64,000 nucleotides of DNA from Romanomermis culicivorax (taxonomy: Eukaryota > Nematoda > Enoplea > Mermithida > Mermithidae), in assembly GCA_963922205.1 (NCBI GenBank), contig CAWUHX010000367.1, positions 186,001-250,000 on the forward strand, in the 5' to 3' direction. Shown one piece after another: positions 23,322 to 41,511 of the stretch. Position numbers and translations under genes: made by a program. The stretch's first letter is position 1; each line of letters starts with the position of its first letter. The notes beneath the pieces were generated by a model, which saw only the letters and a list, made by a program, of their open reading frames with translations, searched no databases and was not told where the DNA came from.

Positions 23322-26300
23322 TTACAATATGGTTTCACGTTTCACGTTTTGTCCGTTGACGTACATTTTCTTCGCAGTCTTTTCTATCATACTATTGATA
23401 GTAAACTGCAAATCATTGACTTTCGATTCGAGAGCATTGCATTTGATTTTATATTCCGTTTTCAATCTTTGAGACTCTTTTTCATATTTGATGCGAATTT
23501 TGCCAATTGTTTCGAGCAAACTTTGATTCGCCTGCTTCAATTCGCTAATGTACGTTTCAGTTTGACGTGATTTGTAATCAATTTGGGCACTTAATTTATC
23601 CAACGTTTGAGTAAATTTCCTGACCAAATGATTGACGTTCGATGTCTTGTCTATCTGAAGAGCATAAATTTTTAATGCTGCTACAGAACGGTTCAGTACA
23701 CATACATAGAATCCCACAAAACCTTTAGTATCATGGGATGGTAAGATATATTGTAAGAGTGACCTAAGATTATGTCACAGGCTCAGTTATGGTTTCAACT
23801 ATGGAAATAATTACTTGAACAGTATTGAAAATTCTGCAGTACTTTCTACATTCTGTCCCCTCTACCAGTAGTTGAACAACTGAAAATATTTCACTGGTAA
23901 ACCTGATACTACTGCAGTTAAAAGAGCATTTACTTTAAGTTTCCGTTGAGTAATATTTTCTTCATTGCTATAATGTACATAGTCTACTCATAAATACTCA
24001 TCTTCCCTGATCTTTTAAGTCAGCTAAATGATTTCTTTGGAAACAGTCGAAGATTAGCTTCGTCCCTGAATCTTGATTTTCCGAGCAGACATCGTTATAG
24101 CACATAAACTAAACATTGCAGATCGTATAATTAACTGCTTTTCATTGTTCTCTACATGTATGTTATGTACTCCGTTGCGCACTGAATATTCAAAATTTCA
24201 AATGATCATTAAGGCCCTGTCATACTTCACCGCCTTTGAAGTATGAATAGGTTTTTGTAATTTTTGCGGCGCCCCGTCAGGTTTCAACTAAACCAATACA
24301 CATTTTTTGAGAAGAGCAAATTCCAAAAGTAAAAAAGCGGCGCCGCGCGGCGCCGCCTGTTAGTAAGAATAGGACAACCGGCGCCGCGCGGCGCCGCGCG
24401 GTGAAGTATGACAGGGCCTTTAGAGTTGAAGTACAGTTGGTTATTTCATTTCTATTCGATCCAAAATTTACTGAACGTCTGCAAGTGTGATGAGGAAGTA
24501 GCAGATCATATTTAATATTTCGTATTTGACAGAGTTATAGCTACTTTGCATTTTTAGGTAACCTCATACGTCTGACTCCACATAATATCTTGACTTGGTT
24601 TCCATTCTCGATTTTCCTCGACAAATAGTTGTTTTGTATCCTGCATGCTTCCAGTTCCGTTTCTTTAGCCAGAAGTGTCAAAACGTACAGTTCTCTTTCT
24701 TTCTGAATCATAAATATCTGGGCTCTAAGATCCGTTCTTTCTTCCTAAAATCAAGCTTTGGCGAATTTTACTACGTAGTTCGGAATGTTACGTGTACCCT
24801 TACCTTGAGTTTAGTCAGTTCCTGTTGCATGATAGCATTTTCCAAGTTCAATGTCTTTGCACTAGAATTCAAATTTTTCGTTATGTCGCTACCAAGAGCT
24901 CCCTCTTCTTCATTGCATGAGAATGTCACTGATTCAGACGAAAAACTATTCTTATCGATTATATCGTGTAAACTGGTAGAAACAGGCAGCAGCGTTGCCA
25001 TTATTTTGTCTTTTTCACATTGCAAACGATTTATGTGCCCTTTCAGTTTCTCTTCGCATTCAAAGATGTCTTTCGATGACCTTCGGAAAAGAAAATGAAG
25101 ACTGTCAGTTCGAAAATAAAGTTCTACTTGTCTTCAAATATTCCATTCGATTCTAATAGATGTTCGTGCTCATTGAATTTGTTCAGAGTTTCCATTGCAA
25201 CAGTTACAGCGCGTTTTCTTTGCATTTTTGAAACAACATTCAATCTGTAATAAAGTCAATGTTGTCAGTAACACTACTAAAATAGTGAGCATATTAGAAG
25301 ATATCGCACGGAAGCAGTTTATGAAACTCTATTGCAGTATTACTGTTCAAAAATTCATACTTCTGACATTCATCTTTCAGACTTTCCATGGACAGCTCTT
25401 GATCCACAGCTTCTGATAAACGATAGTTTGCCAGAAACACAGCCAACTGAGTTTCTATCAAAATCAGTAGAGCATCATTGGCCTCTTTTATTTGATTTGC
25501 CTTTTCTAATGCCAAATTCAAAGCAGTTTGATTCGATTCCAATTGTGAGCAAATGATGCTCAAATTTTCGTTGTAAGATTTTGACTCGGATAACGACGCT
25601 TGCATAATATTCAGTTGCGCTTTCGTTTGGTCCATTTGACACTGTAGTTTTTCGGCTTTATGCTAGACTTGGAAATTAATTCAAGAATAAGCAAGCAAAA
25701 TACATGTTCGACTTGAGAGCAGGTTCCATTTACCTATACGTTTAAAAACAAAAAACGTTTGTCCGAAATCAAGAAAACTGTAAAATCTTAATGTGCGACT
25801 CTCAGTTTAAGACGAAAACGATTGTGGGTGGCAACAGCTGGGTTTCTAAACTATGATTTATGGACACAGCATAGAGCTTGATGTCGGTTGCGTTAAACAA
25901 TACTCTATTCGAGCCACCGAATACAAAAAACTCAAAAAAGAATGTTAACAGGAAATGACTATGCATCGCAAGACAGCATTTTCTATTTTCAAATTGCAGC
26001 CCTAGCTGCTACAGTCAATCTAAGAAAAAACGCGGCCGCGTACGCAGGTTCCATTTGGAAAAAATGGACCATAGCAACTTGAATCTTTATAACTTTCTCA
26101 GACTTGACTTTCATTGTTTGAATTTTTTAATAGGAAGGAATTTTCTTCACCCCATCCATATTCACTCAGCCTTTTATAATTCCGAATTCGAAAAAGAAAA
26201 TTCGAATGCATGATCAAATTTGTCCAATGACAATGTGCCTTGCACTGACGGATTCTTTAGACATCATTCTAAGGCACTCGCACTCACAAAAAGGACTGAA

Positions 26301-26520
26301 ATTATACATATTTTACCTTTTGCTCATAATTACAGATTTCAGTCTTCAGGCCCTGCATCCAACCTTGACTTTGACCTTCATGTAGAAACTTTCCATCTGT
26401 CAAATTGAGATCCGATAATAAAGGATTTGTCAGCTTAAGATTTAGACGCCTAGGTAGCGGATTAGATAAATAGGATAAATTTCTTGCTTTGATATCATAT
26501 CCAAATTCACCATAAAGCAT
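23322..26520 (-). CDS. Coiled-coil protein of about 460 residues, six exons
   Basis: Exons in coding order: 26520-26317, 25662-25361, 25244-25128, 25080-24804, 24744-24595 and 23654-23322. All phases agree and the sum is 1383 nt (461 codons with stop). The ATG at 26520 opens an N-terminal region of about 65 residues without heptads. From exon 2 onward the protein is rich in Lys, Glu, Gln, Leu and Asn with heptad-like spacing, as in long coiled coils; exon 4 has a Ser/Asn-rich break. There is no signal peptide, membrane segment or catalytic motif. A structural, cytoskeletal or centrosomal role is possible from the architecture only; I do not recognise the family. Donor choices for exon 2 (GTATGA) and exon 5 (GTCAAG) are the weakest junctions, and an additional small exon between exons 5 and 6 cannot be excluded. 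Confidence 0.7.
24211..24420. mobile_element. 210-bp MITE with 23-bp perfect terminal inverted repeats and GC-rich core
   Basis: AAGGCCCTGTCATACTTCAC at the left is the exact inverse of the right end, extending to the shared CGC. The interior contains the palindromic run GCGGCGCCGCGCGGCGCCGC and a second similar block near the right end. It has no coding capacity. It lies in intron 5 of the coiled-coil gene (24594-23655). Confidence 0.85.
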
Positions 26521-28314
26521 TTTCCTCGATTGAAAATTTTCCGGTAAACGTAGAGAATCGTATTTTTACCGCAAAGAAGTATAAACGGCTGTTTTATCAG
26601 CTAGAAAACCCAGAAATAAGGTTCATTTGTCAGCTTTCAATCTGAACTGTATGTTTTGGTCATACCACGATTTCAATATTCCCGTCTTGACTTAATTTCT
26701 GGGCGACAATGTTGGTGAGTGTGTATAACGTGTAATTTCTGGAGGCTATGGATACAACACAATGATAAATGCTCGTTATCTTCTGGAAAATAAACGTAGT
26801 TAAGAATCAATATTGATATGCGTAAAAACTTCTACGTTCTAAATTGATGACGTTAAGTGATTAGTTGTGTTGGAACATTATGCATTTCCATATTCGAAAA
26901 CACTCAGAATTTCATTGTTCGACCTTCTATTAAAACTTCATCGTAATTTGTTACTCTAATTTTTCATTTTATCAATTGTGTCATTGATCTCTTTCTTCGA
27001 TCTTCGACACAGACCTGACTTTCGTACATTGTATGTGGCAGGAAAATTTGTCATCACTTGATGATTTTCACCAAAATTTTACTCACTTTGACGCGCATTA
27101 AAATTATCACAACACGTTTTATATGTTACAGTACTGCATGCCTGTCATGTTAAAAAAGTTGTGAAAATGATCAGCAACACAATTTCAGTGACTGGGCTAC
27201 TCATGTTAAAAAATCGAAATGATACACCTTATTGTGTTGATATAAGTAAATTAAATGACATCCGGAATGCACAAGGATGCTCTGCAGATATTAAACCTGC
27301 ATCAAAAAAATAAATCTCACCTGGGCCACATATGTAAGATCTATCCTCGAATATTGTTCGTCAGTATTACTCATTTGGCATCAATTATTTGGAAAGAGTA
27401 CAAAGATTATTCACAAAAAGAATTTTCGTATCCAATGGTCCCTTGTTATACAACCAAGGACTTATTGAATTAGGTCATAACCATGTTACTCCGTCCCTAA
27501 ACAAATACGATTTCTTCAACAGATATGGAATTATCTTCCCAATCAAATAGTTTTCCGCTCAACTTGCAATTCTTTACAATAAGGTTAAAAATCTTTGATC
27601 AGGGTAATTACCTGAGGGTGCGCTGTATGTGTTGTTGTGGTAACGTTGCGTATCCCATTGCAGAACTAACTCTGATTTACTGTAACCTATGTTCCACCAT
27701 GTGCGGTACAAGTACCGTATTACATTTATTTCGCTCGTTCAATTTTTTGTCAATTTTTTAAGCAAATTTTTTCGTTTGTGTTTACTAACCTGGTAACTGT
27801 GTTTTTTCCTTTTCTTCCCGTAATAAATCCTTATCTTGATCTTTCTACAACATAGAGTTGAGTCGAGAAATGTACTGGTTTATCATATGCGTTATCACGT
27901 TGTGCGCTCCTAGTCTGACTTTTAAAAAACTGTGTAAATCAGATTGCTGACAGTGGTGCGGAAGTTCGTAAAATAATGCTCTCGTTATGTAAAAAACGAC
28001 TACTCCATCAGTCATGAATCGCGATGCAGCGAATCGTAACTTGAGTAATTGTATGGAGACATAAAAGAAGTCTAATGGCGGCTCAACCTTTTAGTAATAT
28101 AAGAAAAGAAAAATTGGGCTCCTCTCACATATTCAATGTATTCTAAGAGTTTATTTTCATAATTCTTGAACTTTTTGCAGAATTTTTCAAATTTTTATTG
28201 ATTGAAGCTGAGAATTATAAAAAATGTTTCGAGAATACTGTCATATCATAAAAAATGTAGCTTGACAGAAAAAAATCATTTTAATCAATGTATTATGTTA
28301 TGAGAATTATGGCA
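26521..28314. other. Spacer between the coiled-coil gene and a MITE cluster
   Basis: AT-rich DNA with no supported host exon. The only recognisable content is the LINE fragment at about 27290-27530. Confidence 0.6.
27290..27530 (+). mobile_element. Non-LTR retrotransposon (LINE) RT C-terminal fragment
   Basis: Two overlapping frames carry hallmarks of the end of LINE reverse transcriptases: TYVRSILEYCSSV in one frame, then YLERVQRLFTKRIF in another. One frameshift separates them. The order and spacing match jockey/CR1-type elements. Only this short piece remains; no endonuclease or poly-A tail was found. Confidence 0.6.
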
Positions 28315-28555
28315 TATAGTCAGTTTTTCTTGAAATGCTTCTAAATAATAATGAAGTAAGAGAGCGAGTACATTTTCACGTTTTTACCATTTTTTTGTTA
28401 AACAATATGTCTCCTAGTTCAGTAAATTTGTTGGTATACTGAATCAATCATTTGACTAACGAATTCTACAGTAAACGCTTCGTGTAAAAAATTTTCACGA
28501 CATTACTAAATTTGGTCATTTTTCAATTTGGAAAACTTTTATAAGAAAAAGAGTG
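28315..28555. mobile_element. MITE, TATAGTCTG-end family
   Basis: Begins TATAGTCAGTTTTTCTTG with AAATGCTTCTAAATAATAAT and ends with TTTTCAATTTGGAAAACTTT and ATAAGAAAAAGAG. Length and ends match the 22879 copy. A degenerate example without coding capacity. Confidence 0.6.
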
Positions 28556-28658
28556 ACTTGTTTGACACTATTTGGGTCATTGCGTACAAACTAATCATCA
28601 TCACATTCCCTGCGAGCTCATGCGGAAGAAGGTACATAATTACTGAATAAATCATCTC

Positions 28659-29137
28659 TATAGTCTGTTTTTTTCAAATGCTTGTTAGGCAAAAATGCTA
28701 AAAGTACGCATGCAGAATTCTGTGCCGAGATAATATCGTTGTTGACTGTATGTTAGGAATCGATTAAGCGGCAGCGGTAAACTGTGACTAAACTCTTAAC
28801 TAAACTCGATAACTCTTTTAAAATAATTTCCGTCCGGTGCGAGAAAAATTAAAAAAAAAAATTCGCACGGCTAAAAAAGATATTCGCTCTGCGCAGAAAA
28901 AGCTAAGCATATGATCAGCGCTACGGCTTGATGCGCCGGATTTTGAGATTTCAATTTTCCAAAGCACACCAATTGTATCACGATCTACATCCCAATTATT
29001 TTCATTAAATGAGAACCCTGTGCAAAAAAATTTTCTCATTTCCAACTTTTTTTGTAACAAGCTTGTAATAGCCTTCAATTCCCTCAAACTTCGATTGCCG
29101 CGTTTTTCCCGTAGTAGAGTATAGTGTGCGTACCCCC
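28659..29137 (-). mobile_element. Longer MITE-like element, truncated copy A
   Basis: Starts TATAGTCTGTTTTTTTCAAA, the same terminal sequence as the 250-bp MITEs, but has a different interior. That interior is repeated, inverted, at 33693-34212, sharing for example the block around CCGTCCGGTG and the TAACTAAACTCGATAA segment. The far end lacks the matching terminus, so this copy is truncated. Open frames within it are not genes. Confidence 0.65.
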
Positions 29138-30143
29138 GGAAATCGAACAACTATATAATAGTATGATGCTGCCTTAACCAATCAGTGCTTATTTGGGTGA
29201 TAAGGATTTAGTGTACAAAAGTCTGATTCGAGCATTATGATTCTTGTTGACCCCAAGCAAATTCAACCCACCAGCGTTGACCAAGAAGATGATAAAGGAA
29301 AATAAGAAAAAAGAGAAAAACGTCATAAGAATGAAAATGATGCTGTTGTTCAATAAATTTTCTAAACAAAGCATACTTGATTCTAAACAAGTAACATAAA
29401 AACTTTAAAAAGTGCTGACTAAACGAATAGTTTCATATATTTGATTAATATAGCTGCTTGGATGTTACAATATGCTGCTTGGATGTTACAAGACCTTTTT
29501 TTATTATCAAAAAAATTTTCTCATGCCGTGGCTGATCACCAACAGAATTTCCAGCTATGAATGTGTGATGATACCTGAAAGACGCTTAGAAGTCAGATTT
29601 TGTTATAGGACAAGGGAAATGCTAATAAATTTTGGGGAGTGAATTATACTACCTGAACCAAACTTATTCCTTTACATGAGAACTTGATTGATTTCAAACT
29701 TCTGACCTTTGTTTGTGGAAACATGTACAAAAAAATATGGCCAATAATCTTGATTTAATCTATTTCGCCATACTTTAAATGCCTAATCCAAACATTTTGA
29801 ATCGTGCAGACGCTAAAAATAAACTTCAAAATTAGGACTTACGGCAAGAAAACACTGCAACTGCATATACAAGTTTTGAAAATTTCAAAAAACAACAAGC
29901 ATGAAATTCGAATATATCGATTCGAGAAAAGATATGAATATTTCTGAGTCAAAAAATAAAAAATAAAGTAATTCTCTTGCAGCCTTCTATACTCGGTGAA
30001 CCGGTACAAAATACTAGAACCGTACCATTTTGCAAAATTTTGATCGATATGCAACTTCATCTATTTGTTGCCCTTGTACATGAACATTTTATGCGCATAA
30101 AATTCGTATTTTAACAACAACAAAATCAGATCACGAAAAATAT
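29138..30143. other. Spacer upstream of the arrestin 3' end
   Basis: AT-rich DNA. A short duplication (about 22 bp around GGATGTTACA) occurs near 29459-29491. No gene, transposon end or RNA gene is supported. Confidence 0.55.
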
Positions 30144-32764
<2,621 letters not shown>

Positions 32765-32833
32765 TTAACCAACTGTATTTTTTAGCATTTTTATTTTAGG
32801 AATTGATGTCAATGATATATATATATATATATA

Positions 32834-33605
32834 CAGGGTGAGCCAAAAAAAAGGCGACCGGTACTGACTTTCATAGCTTTCAAACGGGTGAAGCTTTTTT
32901 AATGCGGTTTCCTGCCGTCGATAGATGAAACATCTGGCATAAAAACCGCAAAGTTTCAGTCAGATTGCTCGTATATTGATTGACTAGAATCAAAAATACT
33001 ACATGTGGGTTTTTCTGCAAATAAATTTTGAAAAAATTGACAAAAATTGACAAAATCAACATGTTTTACAACAGAAAAGTGCACTAAATCCAATCATGAG
33101 AACCATAAAACAGCTGGAAACTACAAGAGAACCGTTTTATCGTGTCCTACATTCTTTAACACCAATAATTTCAATCGTTTTTTCGATCTGGTCAATGACA
33201 GAATTGATTTTGTTTTGATTTTGGTTTTTTCCAATTTCAAAACAAAAGCCCTTGATTTTGGCAAAATTTTGCCCCATATTGAAACAAGAAGTTAATGACT
33301 TTAAATTACGTGTAACTTATGAACCTGGGTGACTTTTGAAGTATTTTTGTGCGTAAAAATCTTTACAAAACTTTTTTCACAATAGAATAACTTTACTTTG
33401 ATTTCACAATTTTTGCTTTTTGAAAAATAACCACTTTTACTAAATTTATGTTTGTACAGTAATCATAAATGCTAGGAGCATAAAATTTTGACTTTACAGC
33501 AAAGATAAACAGGGCATTCTAATTCAGAAATCCGCATTGAAAAAGCTACATCCGTTCAAAAGTTATGGAAGTCAGCACCGGTCGCCTTTATTTTGGCTCA
33601 CCCTG
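32834..33605. mobile_element. Non-autonomous mariner/Tc1-like element with long TIRs and TA flanks
   Basis: CAGGGTGAGCCAAAA at 32834 is repeated in inverse at the right end (TTTTGGCTCACCCTG ending 33605). The similarity extends inward for about 75 bp with mismatches, through GGCGACCGG. TA dinucleotides flank both ends (32832-32833 and 33606-33607), the target duplication of the Tc1/mariner superfamily. The 770-bp body has no transposase. An AT dinucleotide run abuts the left side. Confidence 0.85.
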
Positions 33606-33692
33606 TACAAGTGTAGTCTGCTTTTTATAAAATGTATGTAAATTGAAAAATGACAAAAAAGTACCGCCCTCAAGGTCATCTACATAAGACTC

Positions 33693-34212
33693 TATAGTCT
33701 TTTTTTTTAAATGCATGTAACGGAAAAAAGATGAAATAAAGTATACATTGATTGTTCAATTAAGCCGCGTGCGTACACTATACTGTACTACGGGAAAAAA
33801 CGGGCAATTGAAACTTGACGGAATTGAAGGGAAGAAAATTTTTCGGACATGGTTCTGATTTAATGAAAAAAATTGGGAGTTGGGATCGTGATACAATTGG
33901 TGTGCTTTGGAAAGTTGAAATCTCAAAATCCGGTGCATTGCGCCGCAGCGCTGTTCATTTGCTTAGTTTTTTCTGCACAGAATGAATATTTTTTTAGCCG
34001 TGCGAAAATTTTGTTCGATATTTCTCACACCGGACGGAAATTATTGTTAAAAGATTTATCGAGTTTAGTTAAGAGTTCAGTCACAGTCTACCGCACCTGG
34101 TCATCGATTCCTAACAGACAGTCAACAGCGATATTATCTCGGCACGAAATTCTGCATGCGTACTTACTTTCAGCATTTTTTCGTTACAAGCATTTAACAA
34201 AAACATACTATA
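33693..34212 (+). mobile_element. Longer MITE-like element, full-length copy B (about 520 bp)
   Basis: TATAGTCTTTTTTTTTAAAT at the left and ACAAGCATTTAACAAAAACA plus TACTATAG at the right form inverted ends of the same type as the 250-bp MITEs. The interior matches the inverted copy at 28659-29137. The 126-codon frame across it is a by-product. Confidence 0.65.
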
Positions 34213-34269
34213 GCTGTAGGATTCTGGTTTTTACTATAAAAGACACTGTCTGAGAAAATTTAGCTTCTT

Positions 34270-37195
<2,926 letters not shown>

Positions 37196-39210
37196 TTATC
37201 ACAACTAAGTTGAATCCTACCAGAAATCGTGTCTTTAAATGTGGTAGAGTTGAGTTTGTTCAGAAATTTCCACTTCTATGTGGCATACGGTTTATCAGGA
37301 AATCGTAAAAATATAGAAAGTTACTTGCTTACCACTTTTATTATTCACAAACATAATAGACCATGTACTATTGATTTTTCTCGGTTGTTCAAACATAATT
37401 GGTTATCTTCTTAGTCCACACCCCTTTTTTCGAATACTAATTCAATCGAATTCAAAATTTTGAGCTGTAGATTTTCCAAAATGCATCATAATCAGGGTTT
37501 TTTTTACCTACGAGTCACAAGCCAAGTGGCTTGTTGACCTAAAATTTTACAAGCTATTCCAAATTTTTACAAGCCAATTTTATAATATCAGTATACGTGA
37601 ATAAATTCCAATGCTAGGTTATTTTTTAAAGAAATGTATATATTGAGCATCACGGCAATCGATCAAAAAAGAGATGTCATCCAACATTTATTCAATAACA
37701 TTTTAGAGCCGTTAATTCATTAAAATTCAGGAAACATTTGAAATTTTTGAGTTTGATCGAAGTCTAATCTACAAGCATTGTGGAAAAACATTTTCCAGCA
37801 AACTATCGAAGAACATAATGACTTTGAATTACATGAGAAATTGACGTTTAAGTCTTTTATGATGACAAGTGAGAGCCCAAAAAAGCTAATAATCTTTCCT
37901 GCCCGGAACACCGGAAAAATTTTTTGGGTATTGACATTCTGCGATGCTGGAAAATCAATTTTCCAACCGCTTATTTGAAGAATTAGTTTCGAATTTTCTG
38001 TTCAAAAGTCGTAATTTCTGGAATTTTATGTTTGAAAAATTTTAAAACCATCAATGTATTCACACACTCTCATGAACTTGGCCGAAAAGATATGAGTAAG
38101 AAGAGTAGAAATTTCCGAAAACTACTTCCATGAAGCTTTTGGATTGATTTTACGTTAAGAAAGGAATAATCACTTCAAAAAGTTTACAGACTTGACGTAT
38201 TGATCTTTCTCAAAAAATGTGTCAAGGGAAAAATGTGAATCTTCATTAAATATCAAGATGAAATATTGAAGATTACCAATTAAAACATGAGATAATACGT
38301 TTAAGATGATTAAAACTATTAAAGATTAAATGATAAATGAAGGTAGACATGTTAGAAGCAGCGCCTGAGCTAGGAAATAAATAATAATGCTTATTTAAGT
38401 TATAACCGGCGCGAAGTGCCGGAAAATTTTGAGGTTATGACCTTCTAAAATGCACCAAAATGCATCTTTTCTGTATCCGATATGGATCAAACACATGACT
38501 TGTTGGACTAAAATTCTACAAGCCATTTTGTCAGTCCAACAAGCCATGGCTTGTAAAATGCTAAAAAAAACTATGATCATAATGAACCTTTCCGATTTTA
38601 AAATCCAAATTTTTTCACATTTCCAAATTTGTTACACCAAAAATACCGATTTTGCGAAAAAAACAGTGATACAAACCGGCCGAAAATCGGCCAAGCCATA
38701 ACAATACCGGCCAAAAAAAAAATCCGCCCAAAAACTGGCTGGTGCATCAAAAACCAGACAAAATTGGCCAGTTTCCAGCCAATCTGGTAACACTGATCAG
38801 AAAATACGACGCCGAAATTTTCAAAATTGGCGTAAGCATATGTAAAATCAGCCGACAAGATTTTTGCACTGCCTGCTTGCGCTAGCGGGTCAGGAAAGGC
38901 CTTTTGGAGGGAGTAAGTAGGTCGGTTGGTAACACTTCCATAAAAAGGCCAAGGAGGTCAAACAAAAAATCATGGTTTTTTTAGCTAAAACTTGTTGGAA
39001 ATGGCCTGTTTCTTGATGTTTTTCATCATTTGAATCAAATTCAGAACAACAATTTTCGAAAAATTTCCAACATTTAACAAATTTTGGAAAAACAGCCGCA
39101 TTTTGATTTAAACGTCATGATTCACTCCGTTTCAAATTTCGTGAAACAATGCACAGAAAAAGGATGCTCATTCTTGATGGAATCATGAAAACTTTTATTT
39201 GGGTTAGAAA
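37196..39210. other. Repeat-rich spacer left of LTR element 1
   Basis: This stretch contains several relics. The word ACAAGCCA and its inverse recur near 37520-37560 and 38500-38550. A stretch at 38400-38470 resembles 21115-21190 (both include GTGCTGGAAAATTTTGAG-like sequence). A block at about 38808-38870 resembles 51281-51355. No intact gene is supported. A weak arrestin-like frame on - at about 37720-37920 is noted elsewhere. Confidence 0.5.
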
Positions 39211-39840
39211 TGTAAGGTTTGTCAATTTTTAGGTCAATAGTAAATACAGGTTACTGTAGCTGAATAACCTGCAGATCGGACGGAATACTAAACGTTTTTG
39301 AGTTATTCTATCTTCTTCAGAATCGTCAACGAAAACGTCAAGGATGGGCGGCAACGGCGACGATTTAGGAAAACGCCAAGGTAATTTTGAAAGGAAAATC
39401 TTAGTCTCGTAATGAAAATATATTTCTTCCAGCTTCCAATGGTCCCAAAAGCCGGACGTAACAAATGACGATTTATCCAGCGACCCTACGACGATGGTGA
39501 AGAGCAGAGAAAGCAGGTAAGCCAAATTTATTAATAAAATAGTGAAGTGATTTTAACATACAAAACAAGCGTTTATATATAAAGAGAAAGACATAAAAAA
39601 AGACATAAAAACTAAGTATTGACGTCATAGTTTCATATAATCTTAGATCATAATCTTAATAAGCGTAGTGGTATAAAAATAAAAAAATTGGGTGACGTAA
39701 ATGAAGAATCTTGGCACGATGTCTACAGTAGGATTGGATAATGTAGGTTTGCCTGACATAAGCGCGATGGTGAAGGTATCGCTGTTTACTGTAGGGTGCT
39801 CAACGGCAATCATTATTGATTGATTGGCGGCGCTCCCACA
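39211..39840 (-). repeat. 3' LTR of element 1
   Basis: 630 bp, near-identical to 49413-50043. Reading leftward it begins TGTGGGAGCG and ends CCTTACA. A TATATAAA-type box (39574-39583) and nearby AATAAA signals on the minus strand fit promoter and polyadenylation functions of an LTR. A 98-codon minus frame (39525-39229, no ATG) is open in both LTR copies. Confidence 0.95.
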
Positions 39841-40217
39841 TTCTTCTGGTGCTGGTGAAAAGGCTGCCCCCAGCCTACATTTGGCACGATTCGGGATGGC
39901 GAATTGGCGCCAAATCGAGGGCGGATTTTTTGGGTAAGTGTTTTTATGGCGGTAAAAATTTGTTCTCTCTTTTTTTCCAATCCTCAGATTTTCTCGTTAT
40001 AATTTTCTTCGCTTCTCTTTTTTTGTGCCTTCCATCTTCTCCAATTTTACGTTCCGGTTTTTCTTTATGATTTTTCCTGTTCTGTTTTATAATTTTCCCA
40101 TTTCGCATAGATTTAAATTTTACAAATTTGTAAATAACCAAAATTGAGACAGTGTGTTCGGTTGTGTTTTTTTTCATATATATACGACGCAACAAATGGA
40201 CAAAAATCGACGAAAAT

Positions 40218-41090
40218 TCAACGAAGAAGGACGACGGATACGACGATATTTGGGACAAAGCAACGATGACGAATTAATCGATGGTGACAACGATTGTGGG
40301 ACAGCGATTTAGGGACGAGGGTGACGAACGATGCGGCTCTCGTAAGTATATTGTAAAATTTGGCCATTAGGGCATCAATTTGTTCGGGTGATAACCGGGG
40401 GTCGCGTCACAATTGGATTCGTAAGTGGACGCTTCGATGTTCGACTAATTCTTTGACGGCGGGCATCATTTCAGTATAATATGGCGGCATATAGCAGATG
40501 ATGAAAGCGGCCATCGATTCCATAAATGGCTCCCAGGGATAAATCGTAGGTTGAGATTGGGTTTGCGGTGAAATGATTTTAGGCTTCTCCGATGTTGACT
40601 TTATCCACAGATGATGTTGAGGGAACTTGGGAAGCAATCATAGGGCAACCGCGGGAGTCAGTGCGACTTTGATTAAGCTATTATTAATCGAATCGGGAAC
40701 ATTTGACAATGGAGGCAATATACCTTTGGTGTTAGCTACCATTAAACTGGAAGCTTTCAATCGTGTATTTTGCGTCGACGAGGGTATAATTGATTGCAAG
40801 AAAGATTCAGGGGTTGGACTGATCAAATAATGTTCATTCGTCGATACACGGGTGTGAGGAGGAATCATTGGGGCATTACCTCCTGAGGCATCGCTCATCG
40901 ATGGCGGCGGTTTCGGTTTAAAGATATTCGGCATTTCGGTCATTACTTGGACGAATTTTCGGTTTTCTTCGGCAACAAATGGGGCGGTTGTCGTAAAGCA
41001 TCGCCTAATCGAGAAGTTTTTGAATGTTTTTGACTGGCGATCAATTTTTCTATATGTCGCGTAGATTCGTGGGATACGGGAGGCGTAATT
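40218..41090 (-). pseudogene. Extra ORF between pol and the 3' LTR of element 1
   Basis: One minus-strand frame is open from 41090 to 40218, about 290 codons, apart from two TGA codons (40638-40640 and 40407-40409). The first ATGs lie at 40943 and just after. The peptide is Pro/Ser/Thr-rich at its start (PKPPPSMSD) and later contains LSPEQIDALMAKFYNIL, without a known domain. Its position is where retroviruses keep env or accessory genes. Since the glycoprotein lies elsewhere in this element, this would be an additional accessory product. The frame might also be chance; only one copy is available. Confidence 0.4.
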
Positions 41091-41511
41091 TCACTTAAAT
41101 TCTTCGTATAACGTTGGGTTCTTTAGATGAATGGTTGACAACAATAATTTGTCTATTTTAGCCGGCGCCTGAGATTCTTGTTTTATCGGCGGAAAATGAT
41201 TATTGTATTGACAGTCAAGTTTGTAGATGATGAAGTGATCATCGATCAGCAGCTATCATCGTTGTAATTTTCGCGAAAGGCATCTCTTCAGATGTAGAAA
41301 TTAGTTAATAACAAAGTATAAATGAGTACACAAATAAAATAACAATTTACCGAAAAAGAGTATATAGAAAAATACTTCGATGAAAGAATAAAAAATAGTA
41401 GGAGTACACAACTGAATAAAAGAATAAAAATGAGCCTCCTCAATAACTTATATAGAAAAATAATATGCATTATATACAAGTATTTATCTATTTTTCCTTT
41501 TTTTTCTTTCT

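Noticed and set aside
33873..34253. 126-codon + frame and the related minus frame at 28818-29150
   Set aside because: Both lie in the two copies of the same 0.5-kb transposon-like repeat and are not conserved as proteins.
37720..37920. Minus-strand stretch (VFRAGKIISFF... KDLNVNF) resembling the start of an arrestin fold, possibly the missing arrestin 5' exon
   Set aside because: Similarity is weak, a stop and unclear splice sites border it, and it would lie 5 kb upstream beyond several transposons; kept only as a lead.
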